From CAVTLG01 sp963802635 (GTDB lineage: Bacteria > Chloroflexota > Ktedonobacteria > Ktedonobacterales > Ktedonobacteraceae), in assembly GCA_963802635.1 (NCBI GenBank), contig CAWDJJ010000001.1:558001-622000 (forward strand): a stretch of DNA of 64,000 nucleotides. Direction: 5' to 3'. A program made the position numbers and the translations under genes. Within the stretch, counting starts at the first letter, position 1. Each line of letters opens with the position of its first letter. Shown here piece after piece: positions 35,004 to 44,191 of the stretch. The notes under the pieces were generated by a model. It made no database searches, was not told the origin of the DNA, and worked only from the letters and a program-made list of their open reading frames with translations.

Positions 35004-36752
35004 ATGAGTACAGAGCTACGACGAGCGCGCAACCGGCAAATGATGATTTTTTTGCTGGTTTGTAGTGCTATGGTTGTGCTTCTGGGTAGACTCTACTACT
35101 GGCAGATTCTGGAATCCTACGGTGGTTATCGGCTGGCGCAGTTGGCGAATGAGGAACATACGCAAAGCCAGATCCTGCCTGCTCCACGAGGGCTGATCTT
35201 TGATGCGCAAGGCCATGTATTGGCGACAAATATTGTGCGTGATGATGTCTATATCGAGCCAATACAGTTTGCGGCGGACTATACAGAAAATTATCAAACC
35301 AGCCTACAGACGCAGATCCAGATGTTGCGTCAGGTGCTCCCGGGTGTATCGGAGGATAGTCTCAGGGAAGCGTTTGGCGCTAATCTGCAGACGGTGCGTA
35401 TCGCGGGGCCTATCGATCCAGCGCAGAGCACGCAGTTGAGTGATTTGCAGTTGCCGGATACCTTTTTACAACCGCGTACCTGGCGCACCTATCCTGGCGG
35501 TGATCTGGCCTCGCAGGTGCTGGGGTACGTGTCTGATACGTCAGACAAGGGTGTCTATGGCATTGAAGCGAAGTACAATATGCTGCTAGCCGGGAAACCA
35601 GGCAGTTTCACGGCAGAAACTGATCTCAATGGTAATCCTTTGACGGTTGGTTCTAGTTCAGGACAAAGTCCGGTGAACGGCGCAAATTTGACCTTGACGA
35701 TTGACAGCGATATCCAGTATCAGGTGCAGTCTGCGTTGGCTGCTACCGTGCAAAAGACAGAGGCGCAGAGTGGGACCGTTGTTGTGCTGAATGCGCGCAC
35801 GGGCGCTGTCGTGGCAATGGCAGGTTATCCAACATTTGACCCTAATAATTATGGCAATTATGCCGATGATAAGGGTTGCCTGGGTAGTGAGGATGTCTAT
35901 CTCAACCCAGCGCTCTACTGTAGTTACGAGCCGGGTTCAACCATGAAGGCGGTGACGATGGCTGCCGCACTGGATCAAAAGCTGATTACGTCTGATACAG
36001 CGTTCTATGATCCGGGTTATATCGCATTTCCTGATGGGACACCGGAGGTAACGAATTGGGCGGATCTGGCTTATGGGCATGAGACGATGACCCAGGTGCT
36101 AGAGCACTCGGCCAATGTGGGAGCTGCCTATGTGGCGTACAATTTTCTGAAGCCGCAAGGGTTCTATCCCTATGTGCAACGTTTCGGTTTTGGACAAAGT
36201 ATGGGACTATTAGACCCAGAGATGTCAGGGAATTATCGTACGAATGCATCTCCCGATTGGTCTATGAGTGATCTCGTACGCCAGTCCTTTGGGCAGAGTA
36301 TTACGGCAACGCCACTACAGATGGCTATGGTTTATCAAGCTATCGCCAATGGTGGAGTGATGATGAAGCCATATCTGGTGTCCTCGATGAACAATAATGG
36401 GCATGAGACTACGATAAAGCCCCAGGTAGAGCGACGTGTGATTAGCGCAGAGGCGGCAAAGGAGCTGACGGGTATGCTGGTGAGTGCGGCAAATTATAAC
36501 CAGGAGGCAACCATAGCGAGATATAGTGTGGCCGTAAAAACAGGGACAGCAACCACTCAAGGTATATCTGATAGCGAGACGGAGGCTTCGATGGCTGGTT
36601 TTCTCCCGGCCTCGAATCCACAGTTTGTCATTCTTGTGAAAATTGACCGACCGCAAAGTACGATATATGGAGGCTCGGCGGCAGGTCCCCTATGGAGGAC
36701 CATCGCGCAGCAATTGGTATGGCACTATGGAGTAATGCCTGATTTGCCATGA
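35004..36752 (+). CDS. ftsI: Septal class B penicillin-binding protein (FtsI/PBP3-like)
   Basis: 582 residues. N-terminal transmembrane helix (MMIFLLVCSAMVVLLGRLYY), then the dimerisation/pedestal domain with RGLIFDAQGHVLATN, and the transpeptidase domain. Active-site motifs are all present: YEPGSTMKAVT (SxxK serine nucleophile), EHSANVGAAY (SxN) and VAVKTGTATT (KTG). It crosslinks peptidoglycan at the septum together with FtsW. No PASTA domains follow, unlike many Gram-positive PBP2x proteins. It is preceded by ftsL; a 300-base repeat region separates it from the next gene. Confidence 0.95.
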   Translation: MSTELRRARNRQMMIFLLVCSAMVVLLGRLYYWQILESYGGYRLAQLANEEHTQSQILPAPRGLIFDAQGHVLATNIVRDDVYIEPIQFAADYTENYQTSLQTQIQMLRQVLPGVSEDSLREAFGANLQTVRIAGPIDPAQSTQLSDLQLPDTFLQPRTWRTYPGGDLASQVLGYVSDTSDKGVYGIEAKYNMLLAGKPGSFTAETDLNGNPLTVGSSSGQSPVNGANLTLTIDSDIQYQVQSALAATVQKTEAQSGTVVVLNARTGAVVAMAGYPTFDPNNYGNYADDKGCLGSEDVYLNPALYCSYEPGSTMKAVTMAAALDQKLITSDTAFYDPGYIAFPDGTPEVTNWADLAYGHETMTQVLEHSANVGAAYVAYNFLKPQGFYPYVQRFGFGQSMGLLDPEMSGNYRTNASPDWSMSDLVRQSFGQSITATPLQMAMVYQAIANGGVMMKPYLVSSMNNNGHETTIKPQVERRVISAEAAKELTGMLVSAANYNQEATIARYSVAVKTGTATTQGISDSETEASMAGFLPASNPQFVILVKIDRPQSTIYGGSAAGPLWRTIAQQLVWHYGVMPDLP

Positions 36753-37001
36753 TATTGCCTTGCATTCAGATGAGAAATGTGCCACAGCACATTTCTAGCA
36801 ACCTCCTTTCTGTCAGATGAGCCGAAGGCTAGACGCGCTAGCGGCGTTTCTGGCGGTCTATCAAGCGGAAGCGTCAGCTTCGTTTCTGACAGCCTAAGAG
36901 GGACGAAAGTTGCTGATCCGCCTAGCTGACTGCGCAGCAGTAGCTGCGACAGCAGCGTTGCTAGGCGGAATAGGAACGCGTTTCTGAATGCCTATGGGTA
37001 T
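36752..37001. repeat. Long copy of the ATATTGCCTTGCATTCAG repeat family
   Basis: Begins ATATTGCCTTGCATTCAGAT and ends GCGTTTCTGAATGCCTATGG-GTAT, the same ends as copies at 37478, 53056, 58679 and (inverted) 63326. A second palindrome is nested at 36800-36902 (CCTCC-TTCTGTCAGATGAGCC to CGTTTCTGACAGCCTAAGAGG) and a third hairpin at 36916-36968 (CCGCCTAG / CTAGGCGG). Confidence 0.7.
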
Positions 37002-37053
37002 GAGGCGTGATCGTCGATGGACGTGGGGATAAAGTATAACAAGAAGGTGTAAA

Positions 37054-37368
37054 ATGCAAAAAAAGAAGCAAGATCCACAAAAAGAGCAATCTCTAGCATC
37101 TGTGCAAGGTGAACTGAGCAGCATCTGGCAAGAGCTATTAGGGCATCATCCGGTTCCTGATAGCCCTCCTGGTGAGGCAAGTATACCGACGCTTGAGACT
37201 GATCCCTGGAGCACGTTGTTACACGCGAAGGGTGTTGAGGTCTTTGACATGCAATCTGCTCATTTGCGCATCAGTGACCAGGAAGTCGAACAGGTGCTTG
37301 AAGTTATGCAGGAGCAACCAGCTCAGGATTTACAAGATAAACAAGATACACGCTTTGATAAACGATAA
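37054..37368 (+). CDS. Small acidic protein of unknown function inside the division cluster
   Basis: 104 residues from ATG 37054, with AAGAAGG well placed upstream. No transmembrane helix or signal. The N-terminus is a charged helix (QKKKQDPQKEQSLASVQGEL), the middle is Pro-rich, and the C-terminus is a Gln/Glu-rich helix (RISDQEVEQVLEVMQEQPAQ). I do not recognise a family. Its position between ftsI and ftsW on the same strand suggests a lineage-specific division accessory, but repeats on both sides could mean it was inserted. Confidence 0.6.
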   Translation: MQKKKQDPQKEQSLASVQGELSSIWQELLGHHPVPDSPPGEASIPTLETDPWSTLLHAKGVEVFDMQSAHLRISDQEVEQVLEVMQEQPAQDLQDKQDTRFDKR

Positions 37369-37477
37369 TCTTGTGATGAGTATACTGGAAAATTCGTTCT
37401 ATGTCAAGTCCATGACGAGAGATTGTGTGAGCTGTACGCGCTTCTGGCGGTTAGCGTACGGGCAAGTTCTGGACATG

Positions 37478-37518
37478 ATATTGCCTTGAAAGTTGCGTTT
37501 CTGAATGCCTATGGGTAT
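37478..37518. repeat. Compact copy of the same repeat family
   Basis: ATATTGCCTTG, six bases, then GCGTTTCTGAATGCCTATGG-GTAT: the two ends of the family with almost no interior, 41 bases in all. Confidence 0.7.
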
Positions 37519-37639
37519 GAGAGGCTGTGTGAGAAGTCTCCACAGGCTGATTTTCTCGACCTATTGAATCAGCTAGGAAGCAGGGTAAACAACCCTTTTC
37601 ATACAGTCTCTGAGCAAACAGTGAAGATGGCAAACGTTC

Positions 37640-39208
37640 ATGTTACGAGACAAGCTCAACAAAAAGAATAACGGGCAGCAGTTAAGGGGCACAAGACGGT
37701 ATGATCAATCCTTACCTGTCTACGGATCACCTGCTCAGCAAGGGTTCAGGGGTGCGCGGGAAGAGCAGTCACGACCGTTAGCAGAGCGTCGACGGTATGG
37801 TGCAAATGCTGAACGACACGTAAAGATGAGCTATGCTGCCGAAGATCGTCTGGCACCGTCAGTTGCGACGCGTAAGAGCCTGCCACCTCTACGCAGTAAA
37901 GTGTCGAATGCAGATATCCCGGTTGCCTCAGGACGTCGACCGCGTGCGAACCGGACAGGAAGCTTGCGTATACCACATACGCCTGTACAAGCTGCAGCGC
38001 CTGTCCAGGTTATCAGCGATGAGGAACAAAAGAAGCTAGCGGCCTTGGAGATGCAGTTACCGCGTGTGGCCGGGAAGATAGATTCTGTGCTGCTGATCGT
38101 CGTGCTTGCGCTCATTTGTTTTGGTCTGGTCATGGTCTATAGCGCCAGCTCGTTTGTGGCAGCTCAGAACTATAGCGATGTCTCGTACTTTTTCCAGAAG
38201 CAGCTCTTTGGTGCACTGCTGGGAGGAGTCGCGATGCTTGTAACTATGCGTGTGGACTATCGCTTATGGCGGCGCTATTCGCTCTTTGGCATGGCAATAG
38301 CGTTACCGCTGTTGGTCATCGTCTTACTGTTTGGTACGAATGCCTATGGGGCATCGCGCTGGCTCACGCTGGGTCCGTTCTTATCATTTCAACCAAGTGA
38401 ATTAATCAAATTGATATTAGCGCTCTATATTGCTGACTGGCTGGCTCGCAAAGGCAATCAGGTAGGGACATTCCTTTATGGGCTAGCGCCATTTATTATT
38501 CTCGTGGGTCTGGTGCTAGGTCTGGTGCTGTTGGAGAACGATATGGGAACAGCAATAGTTATTGCCAGTCTGACGGCTGCAATGTTCTTTACGGCAGGAG
38601 CAAATATCTTGCAGTTCATGCTAGCCATGGGTTGTGGAGGCTTAGTGTTTATGACGCAAGCGTTTCACGGCTACCGCTTGCAGCGTTTGATCGGCTTTCT
38701 CAATCCATTCCAGCATGTCACCGATATCAACTTGCAGCTTTACCAGTCGTTACTGGCGTTAGGCTCTGGTGGCTGGTTTGGTCTGGGGTTGGGACAAAGT
38801 CGGCAAAAGACAGGCTATCTGCCGTTTCCGCAGATCGACTCGATCTTTGCGATTATTGGTGAGGAGTTGGGTTTTATCGGGGCGGCTATCCTGATTTTGC
38901 TCTTTCTGATGCTGGCATTTCGTGGATTTCGTCTGGCCCGGCGCACGCAAGATGTCTATGGCGCGCTGCTTGCTACAGGTATTACAACGTGGCTAGTATT
39001 GCAAGCAATCATTAATATAGGCTCAACGACTGCCTCTGTCCCATATACCGGGGTGCCATTGCCATTTATTAGTTATGGCGGGACTTCACTGGTTATTTCG
39101 ATGGCGGCAGTGGGCAGTATTGCTGAATATCTCACGTTATATTCAGGAACCGGAGATCCTTTGTTCTCGCGTTACACAATTACAAAAAGCGGAAGAAAGA
39201 AAATTTGA
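37640..39208 (+). CDS. ftsW: FtsW septal peptidoglycan polymerase (SEDS) with basic N-terminal extension
   Basis: 522 residues. The first 145 are a basic, Arg/Ser/Pro-rich, probably disordered cytoplasmic tail not found in typical FtsW (about 380 residues). From VLLIVVLALICFGLVMVYSA the ten-helix SEDS fold begins: GASRWLTLGPFLSFQPSELI, LLENDMGTAIVIASLTAAMF (with the catalytic Asp region), PQIDSIFAIIGEELGFIGA and VPLPFISYGGTSLVISMAAV are signature blocks. It polymerises glycan strands from lipid II at the septum, paired with FtsI. The start region has a weak ribosome-binding site; a downstream start inside the extension is possible. Confidence 0.93.
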   Translation: MLRDKLNKKNNGQQLRGTRRYDQSLPVYGSPAQQGFRGAREEQSRPLAERRRYGANAERHVKMSYAAEDRLAPSVATRKSLPPLRSKVSNADIPVASGRRPRANRTGSLRIPHTPVQAAAPVQVISDEEQKKLAALEMQLPRVAGKIDSVLLIVVLALICFGLVMVYSASSFVAAQNYSDVSYFFQKQLFGALLGGVAMLVTMRVDYRLWRRYSLFGMAIALPLLVIVLLFGTNAYGASRWLTLGPFLSFQPSELIKLILALYIADWLARKGNQVGTFLYGLAPFIILVGLVLGLVLLENDMGTAIVIASLTAAMFFTAGANILQFMLAMGCGGLVFMTQAFHGYRLQRLIGFLNPFQHVTDINLQLYQSLLALGSGGWFGLGLGQSRQKTGYLPFPQIDSIFAIIGEELGFIGAAILILLFLMLAFRGFRLARRTQDVYGALLATGITTWLVLQAIINIGSTTASVPYTGVPLPFISYGGTSLVISMAAVGSIAEYLTLYSGTGDPLFSRYTITKSGRKKI

Positions 39209-39263
39209 CTGTGATAGGAGAATAGACACCTATTCTCCTCTATATATAACTGGCGGAATAGAT

Positions 39264-40424
39264 ATGCGAGTTTTAATATCAGGTGGTGGCACCGGAGGCC
39301 ATATTTATCCAGCTCTCGCAGTGGCAGCGCATTTACGAGATACCTATAACGCAGATATCCTCTATCTCGGAAGCGATGATGGTCTGGAGACACAACTGGT
39401 ACCGGCTGCCGGATTTCGTATCGCAACGGTGAAAGCTGGCAAGTTGCGGCGCTACGTCTCGTGGCAAATGGCTGGCGGAATTGCACGCGTACCGGTTGGG
39501 ATGGTGCAGGCGTCTGGGTATTGTGCGTAAGTTTCAGCCTCATGTGGCTTTTACCAGTGGAGGATATGTTGCTGTGCCCGCTGGTCTGGCTGCGAAGCTC
39601 AATGCTGTGCCGCTGGTCATGCACCAGCAGGATGTCTCGGCGAATTTGTCGAACAAGCTCATTGCACCTTGTGCCACGCGCATTTCGGTAGCTTTTGCTG
39701 ATTCAACGCGTTTCTTTCTGCGGCAAAGACGCTTGTGCTCGGTAATCCTGTACGCCAGGCAATACTGGATGTACGCCAAGTGACGAAGCAGCAGGCGCGT
39801 GCAACGCTTGGTCTGGACCCTGAGTTGCCGCTCTTATTGGTAACTGGTGGCAGCCAGGGGGCACGTTATCTCAACCAGATTACGGTGCAGGCATTGCCAG
39901 AACTGCTTACCTGCTGTCAGGTTCTGCAAATCAGCGGGAACAAATTGTTTGCGGAAACGCGCACCCAGGCTGAACAGATGCTAGCAGATTTGCCTGCTGA
40001 GACGCAGCAGCGTTATCGCCTGGTACCTTATATGTCTGATGAGATGCCGTTGGCTTTACAGGCTGCTGAGTTAGTACTCTGTCGTGCCGGTGCCGCAACG
40101 TTAAGCGAACTGGCTGTGCTGAGGAAGGCCAGCATTTTAGTACCATTGCCTCCTGCAATTGGTGGTTCGCCTCAGGAGGTCAATGCTGCCATGTTTGGGC
40201 GGCAAGGTGCTGCTGACGTTATGCGTAATTCTGATATGAAGCCGCAACTGCTAATAGAACGTGTAAGATATATCATATCGACACCTGCTAGCCTGAACGC
40301 AATGACAGCCGCTGTGAGCAGCTTTGCGAAGCCAGAGGCAACCCGCGAGATTGGCGAGTTAGTAGTTAATGTAGCAAAAAGTATGCCAAAGCAGACAATG
40401 ATGCATGAGGGTATAAACGTTTGA
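39264..40424 (+). CDS. murG: MurG UDP-GlcNAc transferase, two frameshifts
   Basis: Corrected length about 386 residues from ATG 39264. Frame one carries the N-terminal glycine loop VLISGGGTGGHIYPALAVAA; after GMVQ an extra G (GG at about 39510) shifts the frame to LGIVRKFQPHVAFTSGGYVA and MHQQDVSANLSNKLIA; near 39720 a missing base shifts it back to LVLGNPVRQAI, LLLVTGGSQGARYLNQITV and EVNAAMFGRQGAA. It adds GlcNAc to lipid I to make lipid II at the inner face of the membrane. Since the enzyme is essential and both flanks are well conserved, the breaks are probably errors. Its end overlaps the murC start. Confidence 0.92.
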
Positions 40425-41892
40425 AAAAAGCACATTTGCATTTCATGGGTATTGGTGGACAAGGTATTTCAGCGGTGGCGCAGATGGCGTTCATCTCTGG
40501 TAATACAGTCACGGGCTGTGATCAGCGAGCATCGGCAACTGTGCGTGCTCTGGAGCAGGCAGGGATCGCTATTCAGATTGGTCATACTGCGGATCATCTG
40601 ACAGAGGTCGATGCACTCATTATCAGCCCGGCTGTCACTGCCCTGGATGCGCAAAATCCTGAGTTGTTAGCCGCTCAGCAGCGTGGTTTGCGTATCATCA
40701 CCTGGCAGGAGCTGCTTGGTGAGCTGATGCTTGGTAAATGTGTGCTTTCGGTGAGTGGTGTGCATGGCAAAGGCACGACGACGGCTATGTTATCGCTGAT
40801 GCTGGTGGATGCAGGACTGGACCCGACGTGTGAGATCGGGGCTGTAGTACCGCGCTTCGGTGCGAATTATCGCTGGGGCGGAGCCAGTACTTTGTGAACG
40901 AGGCTGATGAATTTAACCATAATTTCTGGCACTATCATCCGCGCCTGGCGATTGTGAAGGCTATTGAATACGAGCACCCAGAGTTTTTTCCTGACTATGA
41001 AGCCTTCCTGGGTGCTTTTGAACACTTTGTTCGTGGTATGGATATGCAAGGGGATTGGCCTTTGCCACCAACATTAATTGTGAATGCGGATAGCCCTGGT
41101 TGCCTGGAACTACTTGCACGTTTGCATGATTGGTCCGGGAAGGTTGTTACCTATTCGCTTGAGGGTTCATCTTTGTTGGCCGAACCGGCAGCCTTTGAAG
41201 CTTACGATGTACAGTTCGCGGGTGAAACAAGCTTCCGGGTCAGGACGCGGACTACTGTGGCATGGCCTGAGCAGCGCGTGGTGCGTTTGCAACTGCCGGG
41301 TGCGCACAATGTCGAGAATGCTCTGGCCGCATTGGCTGCTGCGCACACGCTCGGCGTTGATGCGGAAACGATAGCTCAAACATTGGAAGGCTTTACTGGT
41401 ATCAGGCGACGTTTTGAACTACGCCAGCAGGGACCGCTCCTTGTACAAGGGAAAGTACTGGATGTGATGCTGATTGACGATTATGCTCATCATCCAACGG
41501 CCATTGCGGCAACCCTGGAGGCGACACGTCGTCGTTATCCTGCTCAGCGTCTCATCGCGGTCTACCAGCCGCATATGTATAGTCGTACGAAGACATTTTT
41601 TGCGCAATTCTTGCAAGCCTTTGATGTCGCTGATGTTGTAATGATCGCAGACATCTTTCCGGCTCGTGAGCGAGATACGGGCCTTGTGCATGCTCGTGAT
41701 CTTGTGGCCGCGCTGGCACAACGTCCGCACTTCGCGCAAGACGGTGCACAAATTATGCATAGTGGTAGCGTTGAAAGTACAACGCTGTTATTAAGCCAAA
41801 TATTGCATTCAGGCGATCTAGTGGTTATTATGGGCGCTGGTGATATATATAACGTAACTGAACTTTTATTGCAAAATGCACGCCAAGCTTAG
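40421..41892 (+). CDS. murC: MurC UDP-MurNAc-L-alanine ligase, one frameshift
   Basis: Corrected length about 490 residues from TTG 40421 (GAGGG nine bases upstream; overlaps the murG stop as TTGA). FMGIGGQGISAVAQMAFISG is the UDP-binding loop, SVSGVHGKGTTTAMLSLMLV the ATP P-loop. One base is missing near 40890, in ASTF/VNEADEF; the second frame then gives NEADEFNHNFWHYHPRLAIV, IDDYAHHPTAIAATLEATRR and YQPHMYSRTKTFF. The enzyme adds L-Ala to UDP-MurNAc in the cytosol. The glycine loop and the metal-binding motifs are intact once corrected. Confidence 0.93.
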
Positions 41893-41902
41893 AGGGAGAT
41901 GT

Positions 41903-42928
41903 ATGCACTTCGCTGTTGAGACTGCCTATAGCGAGTTACACTCGCAATTCGGTGAGCGTGTTCGTTGCCATGAGTTACTGGCGCGCCATTGTACTTTTGG
42001 CGTGGGTGGCCCTGCTGACGTGTGGGTTTCTCTCGACACATCGGAAGATCTGGTGAGTCTGGTAGCTATCTGTGCTGAGTGGCGCTGGCCTTTGCTGATC
42101 GCGGGCAATGGTACAAATGTTTTGTATGCTGATGCGGGAGTACGTGGTGTTGTTGCTCGTATTGCCTTAAATAGCTATACAATCGAGGAGCGCAGTGGCG
42201 ATAGCGCACTCCTGATAGCAGGAGCAGGCATCAGTTGGCCGCGACTCTTAAACGAACTGGCTACTCTGGGTTGGGGTGGATTGGAATTTGGACCGGGCAT
42301 ACCGGGGACGCTGGGTGGAGGCGTTATTAGTAATGCTGGCGTGCATAACCATGATCTAGGGGGAGTGCTGGAGTGGGTGGATGTGGTGGACGCGCGAGCG
42401 ATAGAAGAGTTCGTGGGACACCCTAAGATTGTGCGCTATCAGCATGATGATCTGGATCTGTCATATCGGCATAGTCGCTTTCGTGCACAGCGGCGTGTAC
42501 AGTTTGATGCACTCGGCAATCCTATCGCGGCTTCGCGTAAGCTTATCGAGCCGTCTGAAATTATCATACAACTGGGTGTGCGTCTCCATCGCGCGGACAT
42601 CCAGTCCTTACGCAATAGTATTGATGAGCATAAAAAATATCGCAAAAGAACACAGCCGCCACAGCAAAGTGCAGGCTCTGTGTTCAAGAATCCGCAAGGG
42701 GATTATGCTGGTCGGCTGATTGAGGCGGCAGGTATGAAAGGGATGATGTATGGCAGGGCACAAATCTCGGAGCGCCATGCTAACTTTATTGTCAATGTAG
42801 GTGGTGCAAGTGCCGCTGAAGTTGCGACTCTTATCAGGGAAGCGCATAACCGTGTTTATGAACGTTTTGGGGTGGATTTGGAGTTAGAGGTCGAACTGCG
42901 CGGCGAGTGGAAGGTATCAACGCTATGA
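41903..42928 (+). CDS. murB: MurB UDP-N-acetylenolpyruvoylglucosamine reductase
   Basis: 341 residues from ATG 41903 (GAGGGAG just upstream), ten bases after murC. FAD-binding blocks: HCTFGVGGPADVWVSLDTSE, LLIAGNGTNVLYADAGVRGV, EFGPGIPGTLGGGVISNAGV. Substrate domain: LSYRHSRFR with the conserved Tyr and Arg, QSAGSVFKNPQGDYAGRLIE with the catalytic Ser, AQISERHANFIVNVGGASA and the C-terminal Glu. It reduces UDP-GlcNAc-enolpyruvate to UDP-MurNAc with NADPH. The Tyr-containing insertion marks a type I enzyme. Its stop overlaps the ftsQ start as ATGA. Confidence 0.95.
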   Translation: MHFAVETAYSELHSQFGERVRCHELLARHCTFGVGGPADVWVSLDTSEDLVSLVAICAEWRWPLLIAGNGTNVLYADAGVRGVVARIALNSYTIEERSGDSALLIAGAGISWPRLLNELATLGWGGLEFGPGIPGTLGGGVISNAGVHNHDLGGVLEWVDVVDARAIEEFVGHPKIVRYQHDDLDLSYRHSRFRAQRRVQFDALGNPIAASRKLIEPSEIIIQLGVRLHRADIQSLRNSIDEHKKYRKRTQPPQQSAGSVFKNPQGDYAGRLIEAAGMKGMMYGRAQISERHANFIVNVGGASAAEVATLIREAHNRVYERFGVDLELEVELRGEWKVSTL

Positions 42929-44097
42929 CAGAAAAGAAGAAAATACCGGGGCAGACGACGTTATATCATTATCGTGCAGGGACGAGGGGGCCTGCGCGTC
43001 CTGCACGCAGAAGTAGTGTAGCAAGAGTGAGAGGCAGTAGGCCGATCCGTGAGGCTCCGCAGAGCTTACAGCGTGTAGTGACGATACCTGATGCAGATCC
43101 ATCGATGGCATGGCATACTTTTGCACAACGTCAGGAGCAGCTACGGCGTACTCGGGCAAGGGCGCAACAGTATGTTGTTCCAGTGCCACGCACACTGGCT
43201 CAGACGGGTTCTCGTGCGTCGAGTGGGCGTATCAAGGCCATACAGCGTCCTTTGCTACAACGCCAGTCAACGATCCCAACGCGCAGTGGGCGTGCGCAAC
43301 GTCGTGGCTTGCTGTGGCGAATTTTGAGTTTCTTTGTCATTGGCATTGTATGTGTGCTGGCTTGCAGTTTTGTTCTGGGGAGTAGCGCATTTCATATTAT
43401 GCAAGTCAATGTAACAGGAACACACAATGCTGCCCTCGTGCACGATATTCAAGATATGGGTTTACAGGGTCAGAACATCTTTCTGCTGAATGTAGAGGCA
43501 GTGAAAGAGCGTATAGAGGTATCACCTCTCGTTGCCATGGCTGATCTGAGCAAACAGTTGCCAAATCAGTTGTTGGTGGCAGTCACTGAACGAGTTCCTG
43601 TCCTGCTCTGGCAAACGGCGCAGGGTACATATAGTGTTGATAAACAGGGGATGATCATCGCGATAGCTGCGCAGACAGCCGGAGCGGACCGTTTGGGGAC
43701 GGTTGTAGATGTGACCAGGCAGGACAATGCGCAGAAGGGACATGCGCTGCGTCCCGGCGATCACTTAGATCAGGGGAATATTGCGTTCGCTGCGAATGTG
43801 TTGCAAGGTCTGCCTCAGGTTGTGGGCATCAACACGTTTAAGCTGAGTTACGATGGTACAATGTATGGAAGTACCAGTGAACAATCTGGAGGGGTATCTG
43901 GTAGTAAAGGGTCTTACATCGTCGAAAGTTCGGCAGGTTGGACGGCCAACCTGGGAGGTGCCAGTGACGCCGATCCGTTGGGTAATCGACTGATCGAACT
44001 GCGCGATATTCTGCAACTCGCGCAGCAGAAGCAGCTTGATGTTGCAACCATCGACCTACGTTATGGCCTGCGTCCAGTGTTTACTTTACAACACTAG
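42925..44097 (+). CDS. ftsQ: FtsQ/DivIB with long basic N-terminus
   Basis: 390 residues from ATG 42925. The first 140 residues are basic and disordered (RGPARPARRSSVARVRGSRP and similar). One transmembrane helix follows (LWRILSFFVIGIVCVLACSF), then the extracytoplasmic POTRA domain (HIMQVNVTGTHNAALVHDIQ) and the FtsQ beta-domain (LPNQLLVAVTERVPVLLWQ to the end). FtsQ recruits FtsL/FtsB-type proteins and restrains septal synthesis until needed. The long tail parallels that of FtsW here. Translationally coupled to murB and 94 bases before ftsA. Confidence 0.92.
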   Translation: MTEKKKIPGQTTLYHYRAGTRGPARPARRSSVARVRGSRPIREAPQSLQRVVTIPDADPSMAWHTFAQRQEQLRRTRARAQQYVVPVPRTLAQTGSRASSGRIKAIQRPLLQRQSTIPTRSGRAQRRGLLWRILSFFVIGIVCVLACSFVLGSSAFHIMQVNVTGTHNAALVHDIQDMGLQGQNIFLLNVEAVKERIEVSPLVAMADLSKQLPNQLLVAVTERVPVLLWQTAQGTYSVDKQGMIIAIAAQTAGADRLGTVVDVTRQDNAQKGHALRPGDHLDQGNIAFAANVLQGLPQVVGINTFKLSYDGTMYGSTSEQSGGVSGSKGSYIVESSAGWTANLGGASDADPLGNRLIELRDILQLAQQKQLDVATIDLRYGLRPVFTLQH

Positions 44098-44191
44098 CAA
44101 GCTAGCAAGTAAAAGGTACATATGACAGGTCCCAACTACCGTGTTCGTAGTGTGTCTCACAAGTGTACCGCCCAAATTAGGAGCGTATATC

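Noticed and set aside
36752..37518. CRISPR array suggested by closely spaced repeats
   Set aside because: Repeats are palindromic, differ in interior length and are not regularly spaced; no cas gene is present.
37423..37671. Open frame overlapping the ftsW start
   Set aside because: It contains a dispersed repeat copy and overlaps ftsW in another frame, so it is probably chance.
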